The notes beneath the pieces are model-generated. The model had not been told where the DNA came from and made no database searches. It saw nothing but the letters and a program-made list of their open reading frames with translations. Of a stretch of DNA of 8,035 nucleotides, positions 1-8,035 are shown piece after piece; positions within the stretch are counted from its first letter, which is position 1; each line of letters begins with the position of its first letter. This DNA is from Cohaesibacteraceae bacterium (GTDB lineage: Bacteria; Pseudomonadota; Alphaproteobacteria; Rhizobiales; Cohaesibacteraceae), in NCBI GenBank assembly GCA_016764535.1, contig JAESRR010000206.1, positions 3,778-11,812 on the forward strand, read 5' to 3'. Both the position numbers and the translations under genes were made by a program.

Positions 1-459
1 CTCTATTTTGTAACTACAATTTACGGCCTTGTTCTGGTAGCTGAATTAATGGGTGAACTGTTTTTCTGGTTGCGTTTTTTCGCGGTGATTTATCTGATCT
101 ATCTTGCCTGGAAGTTCTGGACACAGGCGGTCATTACAGCTGAATTTGATGCATCACGGCATCATACGCCATCGCGATTGTTTGCGTCTGGTCTGACGGT
201 GATGCTGGGTAGCCCCAAGGTCATGACATTTTATCTTGCTCTTTTGCCAGGCTTGCTGGATTTGCAATCAATGGACAACAGTGACGTTCTGGTATTGCTG
301 GCAACCACACTGTGTGTGCTTACTCTGGTTTTGGTCGGTTACGCCGCCATGGCATCAGGATTACGCCAGTGGTTGAACGCGCCAGGACCCCGTAAAATAA
401 TCAACAAAATAGCCGGTGGAGTGATGTTCGGATCTGCGATTGCAATCGTTGCCAAATAA
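1..459 (+). CDS. LysE/RhtB-family amino-acid exporter, 5'-truncated by the window edge
   Basis: The frame is open from base 1, giving 152 visible residues before the TAA stop. Family members are usually about 200-210 aa, so roughly 50-60 N-terminal residues, including the first membrane helix, lie outside the window. The ATG at 49 is internal (visible residue 17) and is not the true start. The visible part is very hydrophobic, with likely membrane segments at about residues 1-14, 20-40, 62-86, 95-117 and 135-151. The stretch 'FASGLTVMLGSPKVMTFYLA' (residues 61-80) matches the family signature normally written G-x-L-x-N-P-K, here with Ser71 in place of Asn before Pro72-Lys73. The 'LIYLAWKFW' segment (residues 32-40) matches the family's conserved third-helix end. 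Members export amino acids or related small molecules across the inner membrane, but the substrate cannot be read from sequence. It is on the same strand as gyrB but 137 nt away, so it is probably a separate transcript. Family is confident; substrate is unknown. Confidence 0.85.
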   Translation, partial: LYFVTTIYGLVLVAELMGELFFWLRFFAVIYLIYLAWKFWTQAVITAEFDASRHHTPSRLFASGLTVMLGSPKVMTFYLALLPGLLDLQSMDNSDVLVLLATTLCVLTLVLVGYAAMASGLRQWLNAPGPRKIINKIAGGVMFGSAIAIVAK

Positions 460-531
460 CTCGATTATTGCCCGGTTTTCCCCATTATCGGACGTGGAAT
501 AGTGCATTCCGGACGGTTAGCCCGGCACGAG

Positions 532-566
532 TTGAATGCGCGCCAAAACAGCTTATAACGGAATGT
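532..566 (+). promoter_or_regulatory. Candidate sigma70-type promoter of gyrB
   Basis: A -35-like TTGAAT at 532-537 and a -10-like TATAAC at 554-559 (five of six bases match TATAAT) are separated by 16 nt. Transcription would start near 566 and leave a leader of about 30 nt before the gyrB ATG. This is a by-eye consensus match. It is well placed, but no transcript data support it. No obvious terminator for the upstream exporter gene was seen between 460 and 531, apart from a 5-bp hairpin GGAAT-AGTGC-ATTCC at 496-510 without a T-run. Confidence 0.45.
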
Positions 567-581
567 AATATCCATCATTTC

Positions 582-587
582 AGGTGA
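582..587 (+). promoter_or_regulatory. Ribosome binding site of gyrB
   Basis: AGGTGA lies 9 nt before the ATG at 597. It supports that ATG as the start even though it gives an unusually long N-terminal tail. No later in-frame ATG occurs before the conserved ATPase domain begins. Confidence 0.7.
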
Positions 588-3098
<2,511 letters not shown>

Positions 3099-3120
3099 CC
3101 AACTTAAACAAATCGAGTGT

Positions 3121-3148
3121 GGGTGGCATCAATTCGACATTGCCGCCC
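3121..3148 (+). repeat. Inverted repeat downstream of gyrB, possible weak transcript end
   Basis: GGGTGGCA (3121-3128) and TGCCGCCC (3141-3148) can form an 8-bp stem with one G-U wobble and a 12-nt loop, starting 23 nt after the gyrB stop codon. There is no T-run after it, so it is not a standard intrinsic terminator. It could protect the gyrB mRNA 3' end or reduce read-through into the tRNA. It may also be chance, since the same bases fall inside a minus-strand open frame. Confidence 0.25.
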
Positions 3149-3195
3149 GCCATCATCTCATGTATGTAATCCGTGATGATGCCAAATAATCATTG

Positions 3196-3272
<77 letters not shown>

Positions 3273-3303
3273 ATCATTTCAATGAGTTAGACAATTTTAA
3301 TAT

Positions 3304-3320
3304 TTTTGAGTTTCTCAAAA
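3304..3320 (+). repeat. AT-rich perfect hairpin after the tRNA
   Basis: TTTTGAG (3304-3310) and CTCAAAA (3314-3320) form a perfect 7-bp inverted repeat around a TTT loop, 31 nt after the tRNA CCA. It is too AT-rich and lacks a trailing T-run for a strong intrinsic terminator. It may help end the tRNA transcript or belong to an old integration junction. Function is not established. Confidence 0.35.
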
Positions 3321-3339
3321 GTAACCACATAGTAACCAC
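3320..3339. repeat. Short tandem direct repeat AGTAACCAC x2, 11-bp period
   Basis: AGTAACCAC occurs at 3320-3328 and again at 3331-3339, separated by AT. The period of 11 bp is about one helical turn, so a protein could bind both copies on the same DNA face. It lies about 50 nt past the 3' end of the tRNA, where arm-type integrase or excisionase binding sites are found in tRNA-integrated elements. No integrase gene is present in the window, so the assignment is only suggestive. Confidence 0.4.
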
Positions 3340-3403
3340 CGACGCCGACTTCATCTTCCGTTTGAATGGGCGATTTCAGGATGTGATCATCGCAATTCCC
3401 AGA

Positions 3404-3418
3404 GCAGAATCATTCTGC
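3404..3418. repeat. 15-nt perfect palindrome at the end of the hsd operon
   Basis: GCAGAAT-C-ATTCTGC is perfectly symmetric around C3411. It begins 6 nt beyond the stop codon of the minus-strand metallopeptidase gene. As RNA it would fold into a 5-bp stem with a 5-nt loop, without a U-run, so it could be a weak terminator or processing signal. As DNA it could be an operator. It falls inside the 152-nt region 3273-3424, where no gene is recognised. Confidence 0.35.
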
Positions 3419-3424
3419 ACTATC

Positions 3425-4132
3425 TCACAGGTCCAGACCTGCACCATTTTTCCTCAACCACATTTTGCGTTCCTGGTAATCAGGTAAAATTTTATCTACT
3501 TCATTCCAAAACGCGTCAGAGTGATTGCGATGATGCATGTGGCATAGCTCATGAACCACAAGGTAATCGATAACCTTTGGCGGAGCCATCATGCTCTTCC
3601 AATGGAAAGACATTTTGCCGGATTTGCTACAGCTGGCCCAACGGTATCCCATATCTTTAACGACGATATTTGAAACTGCTATGCCCACCTTGGGGGTAAA
3701 AAAGGAAACACGCTTTTTGAATCTCTGCATGCCTTTGTCAGTATAGTATTTCTCAAAAGCCAGCTTTGCCGCAGCTGTGCCACCTTCGTCGATCAAATCG
3801 CGATTTAAACAAAACCGGCCGTCGACCAATTTCAGGGCACATTTCTGTTTTGATATTAATGACAACCGGTAGGAGCGTCCAAGGTAAAGGAAGGTTTCAC
3901 CGTTTACCCACTCGCGCACCACAGCAGTCGCATTTAAATCTCGCCATTCTGCAAGGTTTCGGTATATCCAAATACGCTTACTATCAACGACAGCATCTAT
4001 CTTTTCAGGGCTATGATTTTTGGGAGGGCGTACTACGACTACACCATTGCGCTCAATCACTATGTCGGTTGTTGTGCGTGCTGTACCAGGTGAAAGTTGA
4101 TAATCAATATCTCGAACGCGTCTAGTTTCCAT
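3425..4132 (-). CDS. YgjP/DUF45-type zinc metallopeptidase, linked to the type I restriction operon
   Basis: The product is a predicted cytoplasmic zinc metalloprotein of 235 aa from the preferred start; no signal peptide or membrane segment is seen. The zinc motif is HELCH (residues 194-198, the HExxH pattern), followed by 'NHSDAFW' with His204 as the likely third ligand. The other family signature, usually RWGSCS, appears as 'RWASCS' (about 164-169), and the C-terminal 'PDYQERKMWL' helix is typical. The N-terminal half is the family's beta-rich region. Two starts are possible. ATG at 4132 has GGGGA at 4138-4142, 5 nt upstream, and overlaps the hsdR end by 11 nt. ATG at 4156 adds eight residues and has a weaker site. 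The first is preferred. This family often neighbours hsdR, but its substrate is not established. Trimming or removing HsdR or other proteins under stress is an inference only. Family is confident; function is not. Confidence 0.9.
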   Translation of the reverse strand: METRRVRDIDYQLSPGTARTTTDIVIERNGVVVVRPPKNHSPEKIDAVVDSKRIWIYRNLAEWRDLNATAVVREWVNGETFLYLGRSYRLSLISKQKCALKLVDGRFCLNRDLIDEGGTAAAKLAFEKYYTDKGMQRFKKRVSFFTPKVGIAVSNIVVKDMGYRWASCSKSGKMSFHWKSMMAPPKVIDYLVVHELCHMHHRNHSDAFWNEVDKILPDYQERKMWLRKNGAGLDL

Positions 4133-7100
4133 AGCGATCCCCAATATCCGACACATTCTTGATCAATTCATCATGCCGATTCTTCGCTAATTTCATAATC
4201 TCCACCGCCACTCGTTCGCGTTTTTGTTTTAGCTCTATGATCCCGGTTAAGGTCAGAGCGGTTTTTATCTCGCTGCGGGTTTTTTTCTGTTTGTCTGCAT
4301 TATTCCAAAAATCGATACTTCCTATGCTATCCTGGAGTGTGTCTACTATGGCTTCCATTAGTATCTTCATTTTCGCTTTTGCTTTAAGGGGTATTACACC
4401 GTTTGCAAATGCCTCATTGGCTATGTGTTCGTAAAAAGTGGTGGCCTCTTTACTCAAACCGTCCACGCCAGCTTTTCGACCATCGATGGCTTCGGTTCTC
4501 AATTTTTCCAGCTCTTCAGCCAGTTTTACCCAATCCACTTGATGTTGATCTATGAGGTTCTCAACTTTTTCTGACAGGCTCTTATAGAAAGCAGGATCTT
4601 CATCATTATGAACTGTGCAATGTCTGCGAATGGCATGCTCCATTTCACTGGCCTTAGCTTCTGCATTGCCACTTGCATGCCTGTTCAAATTTTCAATAAA
4701 GTCATCAGCTAACAATTCAACTGGGGCAACCTTTGGATTGATGCCCAAACTAATCAGGTGCTCATTAATTAAGTCTTTTACTTTCTCACCAGCATCGCCG
4801 AGGTCCAAGCTGGTATCTTTATAACGCTCTTGCGCCACCTTCAAAATATAACCAAACCGTTTGGCCGGGACGCGGAAGGGATGAGCTGACGCATGGGGCA
4901 AGATAATATCCAGGCTCATCAAAAATTTCTTTAAATACACATCAAAGTCAGCGCGGATTTTTTCGTCTTTTAACAGCTTTACAGCTTCATGCACAATGGT
5001 GGCATCCGCTTCTATGCTGGCCAGTTTGCCTTGCACGAATTCTTTAATTCGCGCCACTTTGTTGGTTGAGAATAACTGCAATAAGCGTTGGTATCTCTCT
5101 TCGAGTACGGGTATTTCAGATGTAATGCTTTTTAACCCTTGAGCCAGCTCCTGTTGTTCATCGGCTGCTGCATAAAGGGTCAGGGCATCAGTAAGATTTT
5201 CTGTTAAACCAATGTAATCGACGATATAGCCCCGGTTCTTGCCTTTTTTAACCCGGTTGGTGCGGGCGATGGCCTGTAGCAGAGTGTGTTCTCGAATTTT
5301 CTTATCGATATACATTACTTGTTCAATAGGAGCATCAAACCCCGTAATCAACATGTCGCAAACAATAAGGAATGCGATGCCGGTATTGGTTTTGTCCGGG
5401 TCCTCCATATCGAATGAGTGACAGAAATTATCGACCGCATTCCAGGCCCTGGCCTGTTTGCGCGCTGTTGTGACATAAGCCGCCTCATTGGTGCCATCAC
5501 CGGAGATAACGACAGCAGCTTTCAAAAACGCCAATTTTTTGATCAGTACTTCATTCGGGACGGAAGCACGCTTTAATGCTTCAACACGTTTTTCAAGCTC
5601 ATCTGTAATTGCTTTTTGATAGCGCACTGCTGCCAGTTTGGAATGACACACCACTTGCGCCTTGAAGCCGTTGGGAAATATGTGCTCCAAATAGTGGCTC
5701 ACTATGTCTTTCGCGATCTCCTTGATACGTTCCTCAGCCTCCAGAATATCCCCGGTGGCACCATATTTCTTCTTGATCGCCAGCAGTTCCTCATCGCTAC
5801 GATCTTTGAACAGGTTCTCAAATTCTGTTTCGAAGCCGTGTTTATCATTGAGCGCTGAATCTGCCGTTCGGCCTTCGTACAGAATTTGCAAAGTTGCACC
5901 ATCGTTCACAGCATCCATGAGACGGTAGGTATCGATATATTCGCCAAAGCGCTTATGGGTTTTCTTCTCCCCGTGACGTTCAGTGATCAAGGGTGTTCCG
6001 GTAAATGCTATGCGGGCAGCATTTGGAAATGCTTCAAAAATATTGTCACCTAAGTCGGAACCCTGGGTTCGGTGCGCTTCGTCAATCATCAGCACGATGC
6101 GCGAAGAATCATTCACCACACCAAATGTCTGTCCAGTCGGCATTGCCTGATAGGTTCCCAACGCCTCGGCAACCTTCAAAGGAGGGCTCTGATCTCGCAG
6201 CTGGAATTTATGAACCATGACCATGTTGACGTCGGAACTGTCTGTGGCGAGGTCAGTACGCAACGCCTGTGAGCTCTCGATGCTGTTAATGCGCCCACCA
6301 ATGAGTGTGGCGGTGGCGGTCAACTGATCTTCCAAATCAACGCGGTCGTTAATCAACAGGATCTTATAGTCGTTCAAATCCTTGGAAGTGCGTAGTATCC
6401 GTGCCACAAACACCATGGTCAGGCTTTTGCCCGAGCCCTGGGTGTGCCAGATCACACCGCTTTTTTCTTCTACGGTAAGGCCGTTGCGTAAGCGCCCAAC
6501 AATCTTGTTAGCTGCGCGAAACTGTTGATAGCGGCAAACCACTTTGATGCGGGGGCCGCCATCGGTATCCATAAAAACAGAGGATGTGCGCAAGATATTC
6601 AGCAAATTGGCTTTGTTGAGCATGCCGCTGATCAGTTGCTGTTGTTGATTCATACCTTTCGCGGTGGAGTCATCATTGGGCCATTGGGTTTTCCAGGGAA
6701 AGAAGTGCTCTTCTCCCGAAGTGATGGTGCCATAATCTGCTTTCAGCCCGCAGCTGCGGATCAACATCAACGCGGTGTGGAACAGGCGCGGCTCACCCTC
6801 TTTCAGACCCTGTTGGTTGGTGGCGTTGCGGGCGTTCATATAGCGCTGCAACTGCTCAAAAGCCTCAGGCATTGGGTTGGCACAGGTCGGCCCGCCCTTT
6901 TTACATTCGACCACGATCAGAGGAATGCCATTCACAAACAAAACGATGTCGGGAATGATAAACTGTTTTACGCAACCAGGCGTATCAATGCGAAACTGAT
7001 TGATGGCATGAAAACTGTTGTTTTCCGGGTTGGCAAAGTCGATCAGTTTGACAATAGGGTCCTGCTCGCCAGTGGCTTCGTTGACATCGACCTGCGCCTT

Positions 7101-7397
7101 GAACAGCAGTTTTTGGATGGCTTCGTTAGCTTCCAGCAAAGTGCGGTTGGGTTGACGACCAATCTGGTCTTGCAGATCATGCAGCTGTTTTTTGGTCAAC
7201 CATTCATCACCGTTAGCCGTCTTGTTAAGCCGTGAGACAGCAGCGTTAAAAACCTCGGGAAGCAGCCATTGCCGATAATTCTGGCGTAGACCTTTCAGCG
7301 GATCATGCGGGATGTCCGAACCCTGGTCGATGCAGGTCCAACCGAGGCCAGCAAGCTGGCGAAGAAATGGTTGTTCCACCTCGACATATTCAGACAT
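4122..7397 (-). CDS. hsdR: Type I restriction enzyme, restriction (R) subunit HsdR
   Basis: HsdR is the motor and nuclease of a type I restriction-modification complex (R2M2S). It binds unmethylated target DNA through HsdS/HsdM, translocates DNA using ATP and cuts at a distance. It is 1091 aa from the chosen start. The PD-(D/E)xK nuclease is intact, with Asp150, then Glu164-Cys-Lys166 in 'IVVECKKGG', then Gln182-x3-Tyr186 in 'QLQRY'. The SF2 helicase motor has Walker A 'HTQGSGKS' (318-325), 'LLINDRVDLEDQL' (about 347-359), DEAH (439-442), 'FTGTP' (about 465-469), 'LITGFDAP' (683-690) and 'QAIARTNR' (708-715). A long, mostly helical C-terminal region (about 740-1091) follows, as expected for contact with HsdM/HsdS. 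No frameshift or missing catalytic residue was found. The start at 7397 is chosen because GGAGG (7404-7408) lies 6 nt upstream and the ATG overlaps the hsdS stop as ATGTCTGA. An upstream in-frame ATG at 7451 would overlap hsdS much further. Subclass (IA-ID) is not assigned. Confidence 0.97.
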   Translation of the reverse strand: MSEYVEVEQPFLRQLAGLGWTCIDQGSDIPHDPLKGLRQNYRQWLLPEVFNAAVSRLNKTANGDEWLTKKQLHDLQDQIGRQPNRTLLEANEAIQKLLFKAQVDVNEATGEQDPIVKLIDFANPENNSFHAINQFRIDTPGCVKQFIIPDIVLFVNGIPLIVVECKKGGPTCANPMPEAFEQLQRYMNARNATNQQGLKEGEPRLFHTALMLIRSCGLKADYGTITSGEEHFFPWKTQWPNDDSTAKGMNQQQQLISGMLNKANLLNILRTSSVFMDTDGGPRIKVVCRYQQFRAANKIVGRLRNGLTVEEKSGVIWHTQGSGKSLTMVFVARILRTSKDLNDYKILLINDRVDLEDQLTATATLIGGRINSIESSQALRTDLATDSSDVNMVMVHKFQLRDQSPPLKVAEALGTYQAMPTGQTFGVVNDSSRIVLMIDEAHRTQGSDLGDNIFEAFPNAARIAFTGTPLITERHGEKKTHKRFGEYIDTYRLMDAVNDGATLQILYEGRTADSALNDKHGFETEFENLFKDRSDEELLAIKKKYGATGDILEAEERIKEIAKDIVSHYLEHIFPNGFKAQVVCHSKLAAVRYQKAITDELEKRVEALKRASVPNEVLIKKLAFLKAAVVISGDGTNEAAYVTTARKQARAWNAVDNFCHSFDMEDPDKTNTGIAFLIVCDMLITGFDAPIEQVMYIDKKIREHTLLQAIARTNRVKKGKNRGYIVDYIGLTENLTDALTLYAAADEQQELAQGLKSITSEIPVLEERYQRLLQLFSTNKVARIKEFVQGKLASIEADATIVHEAVKLLKDEKIRADFDVYLKKFLMSLDIILPHASAHPFRVPAKRFGYILKVAQERYKDTSLDLGDAGEKVKDLINEHLISLGINPKVAPVELLADDFIENLNRHASGNAEAKASEMEHAIRRHCTVHNDEDPAFYKSLSEKVENLIDQHQVDWVKLAEELEKLRTEAIDGRKAGVDGLSKEATTFYEHIANEAFANGVIPLKAKAKMKILMEAIVDTLQDSIGSIDFWNNADKQKKTRSEIKTALTLTGIIELKQKRERVAVEIMKLAKNRHDELIKNVSDIGDRYGN

Positions 7398-8035
7398 GAG
7401 CTGCCTCCGGCTCTTGGACTTTGACCGCGACTTTGCCGGTGAGAAGATCACGCATCAGGCCGGATTTTTGGAGGATTAGCTTTTCTAGTTTTTCCTTTTC
7501 ACAAAAAATAGTGGCACACAAAGCAAGATAACGGTCGAAGATCATGGATTGCTCAGGCATCGGCGGAACAGGCAACTTTAGGCTTCTTAATGTTTTGGAT
7601 TGAATTGCATCCATTATCCCACCTTGTGTTTCTTTTCTAAACCAAGTTTTCGCCCAAGAAGCAAAGTTCAATTGCCAACAAATCAGATCTGGTATCACGT
7701 CATATTGGTTTAAAGTCATAGTCCACAAGTGTTTTGAAGAGAGTGCTTTTCCAACGTCGTTTGGCACTACTGCACACCTCCCGACCGTGCCCATGATCGT
7801 AATCACAACATCCTTTGGTCGAACAGCATATTTGATCAGTTGATTGAACTTTTTTTTGGAAACAAAACGACGATAAATAGCTACAAACTGCTCAACATGA
7901 ATGTTATCGATCCCTAAGAAGGGAATGCCATCTTCAACAAGCTCTGACTTCAATAGGGCACTGCCAAACGGTCCACTTCTCAGGTTATTGGGCAAAGGAG
8001 CCAACAAATCCTGTAACCCAGAGCAATCCCACTCT
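7390..8035 (-). CDS. hsdS: Type I restriction-modification specificity (S) subunit HsdS, C-terminal half; 5' end outside window
   Basis: HsdS recognises the two-part DNA target and is the scaffold for HsdM and HsdR. The frame is open to the right edge, and 214 residues are visible. A TTG at 8007 is in frame, but codons upstream ('WDCSGLQDL') continue the protein, so it is not the start. The visible part is one complete target-recognition domain, opening with the hallmark 'RSGPFGSALLKSE', then 'GIPFLGIDNIH' and 'VVITIMGTVGRCAVVP', and ending with 'LKLPVPPMPEQ', which leads into the conserved helical spacer and 'GLMRDLLTGKVAV'. It is the last domain of the protein, so in a standard two-domain HsdS of about 400-450 aa it would be TRD2. 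A half-length HsdS cannot be excluded. The stop codon overlaps the hsdR start by 8 nt. hsdM is expected further upstream on the minus strand, outside the window. The target sequence cannot be predicted from this fragment. Confidence 0.93.
   Translation of the reverse strand, partial: EWDCSGLQDLLAPLPNNLRSGPFGSALLKSELVEDGIPFLGIDNIHVEQFVAIYRRFVSKKKFNQLIKYAVRPKDVVITIMGTVGRCAVVPNDVGKALSSKHLWTMTLNQYDVIPDLICWQLNFASWAKTWFRKETQGGIMDAIQSKTLRSLKLPVPPMPEQSMIFDRYLALCATIFCEKEKLEKLILQKSGLMRDLLTGKVAVKVQEPEAAHV
7404..7408 (-). promoter_or_regulatory. Ribosome binding site deciding the hsdR start
   Basis: GGAGG on the minus strand lies 6 nt before the ATG at 7397 and inside the hsdS coding sequence. It favours the short hsdR form (MSEYVEVEQ) over the 18-residue longer one, and suggests translation of hsdR is coupled to termination of hsdS. 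Confidence 0.75.

Noticed and set aside
3273..3424. Integrase gene, CRISPR array or small RNA in the gap after the tRNA
   Set aside because: The gap is only 152 nt and holds no long open frame with integrase motifs. The only repeat is a two-copy 9-mer, far too short for CRISPR, and no clear promoter-terminator pair was seen.
3766..4125. 119-codon open frame on the + strand
   Set aside because: Antisense to the metallopeptidase gene, whose protein motifs are clear; the + strand translation is not protein-like.
6525..7235. 236-codon open frame on the + strand
   Set aside because: It lies wholly antisense to hsdR, whose nuclease and motor motifs are intact. The translation has no recognisable motif and unusual composition; it is a shadow frame.
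7398..7451. 18-residue N-terminal extension of HsdR from ATG 7451
   Set aside because: It would overlap hsdS by over 60 nt and is basic, Ser/Lys-rich and unlike HsdR N-termini, whereas the ATG at 7397 has GGAGG at ideal spacing and a tight 8-nt overlap with the hsdS stop.
8005..8007. TTG as the start of hsdS
   Set aside because: The frame stays open upstream to the window edge with domain-like residues before the 'RSGPFGS' hallmark, so the true start is outside the window.

Overview
The window looks like chromosome of an alphaproteobacterium carrying a defence-gene block next to a tRNA gene. The lineage call rests on the GyrB sequence, including its C-terminal '[11 protein letters not shown]' tail, and on the form of the tRNA-Arg(CCG). 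Both are recognised from memory, so the phylum (Pseudomonadota) is secure and the class only probable.

The left part (1-3272, all + strand) is housekeeping. It holds the 3' part of a LysE/RhtB-family amino-acid exporter, a 137-nt intergenic region with a plausible sigma70-type promoter and ribosome binding site, a complete gyrB (DNA gyrase subunit B, 833 aa, all catalytic motifs present), a 97-nt spacer, and a complete tRNA-Arg(CCG) with its CCA encoded.

The middle (3273-3424) has no recognisable gene. It contains three small structured elements: an AT-rich perfect hairpin, a 9-bp direct repeat with an 11-bp period (AGTAACCAC twice), and a 15-nt perfect palindrome beside the stop codon of the next operon. 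A tRNA 3' end followed by short direct repeats and then defence genes is a typical layout for an integrated island. No integrase and no second att copy are visible here.

The right part (3425-8035, all - strand) is the downstream end of a type I restriction-modification operon. In transcription order it is hsdS (C-terminal half only, running off the right edge), hsdR (complete, about 1091 aa) and a YgjP/DUF45-type zinc metallopeptidase gene. The three genes overlap by 8-11 nt at their preferred starts, so they are probably one translationally coupled unit. HsdS supplies DNA recognition and HsdR supplies ATP-driven translocation and cleavage. The peptidase is a recurrent companion gene of unproven role. 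hsdM is not in the window and is expected beyond the right edge.

I do not see a clearly new system. The points most worth following are the peptidase coupled to HsdR, the tRNA-proximal junction with its repeats, and a 33-codon minus-strand open frame between gyrB and the tRNA that resembles the tail of a lost gene.
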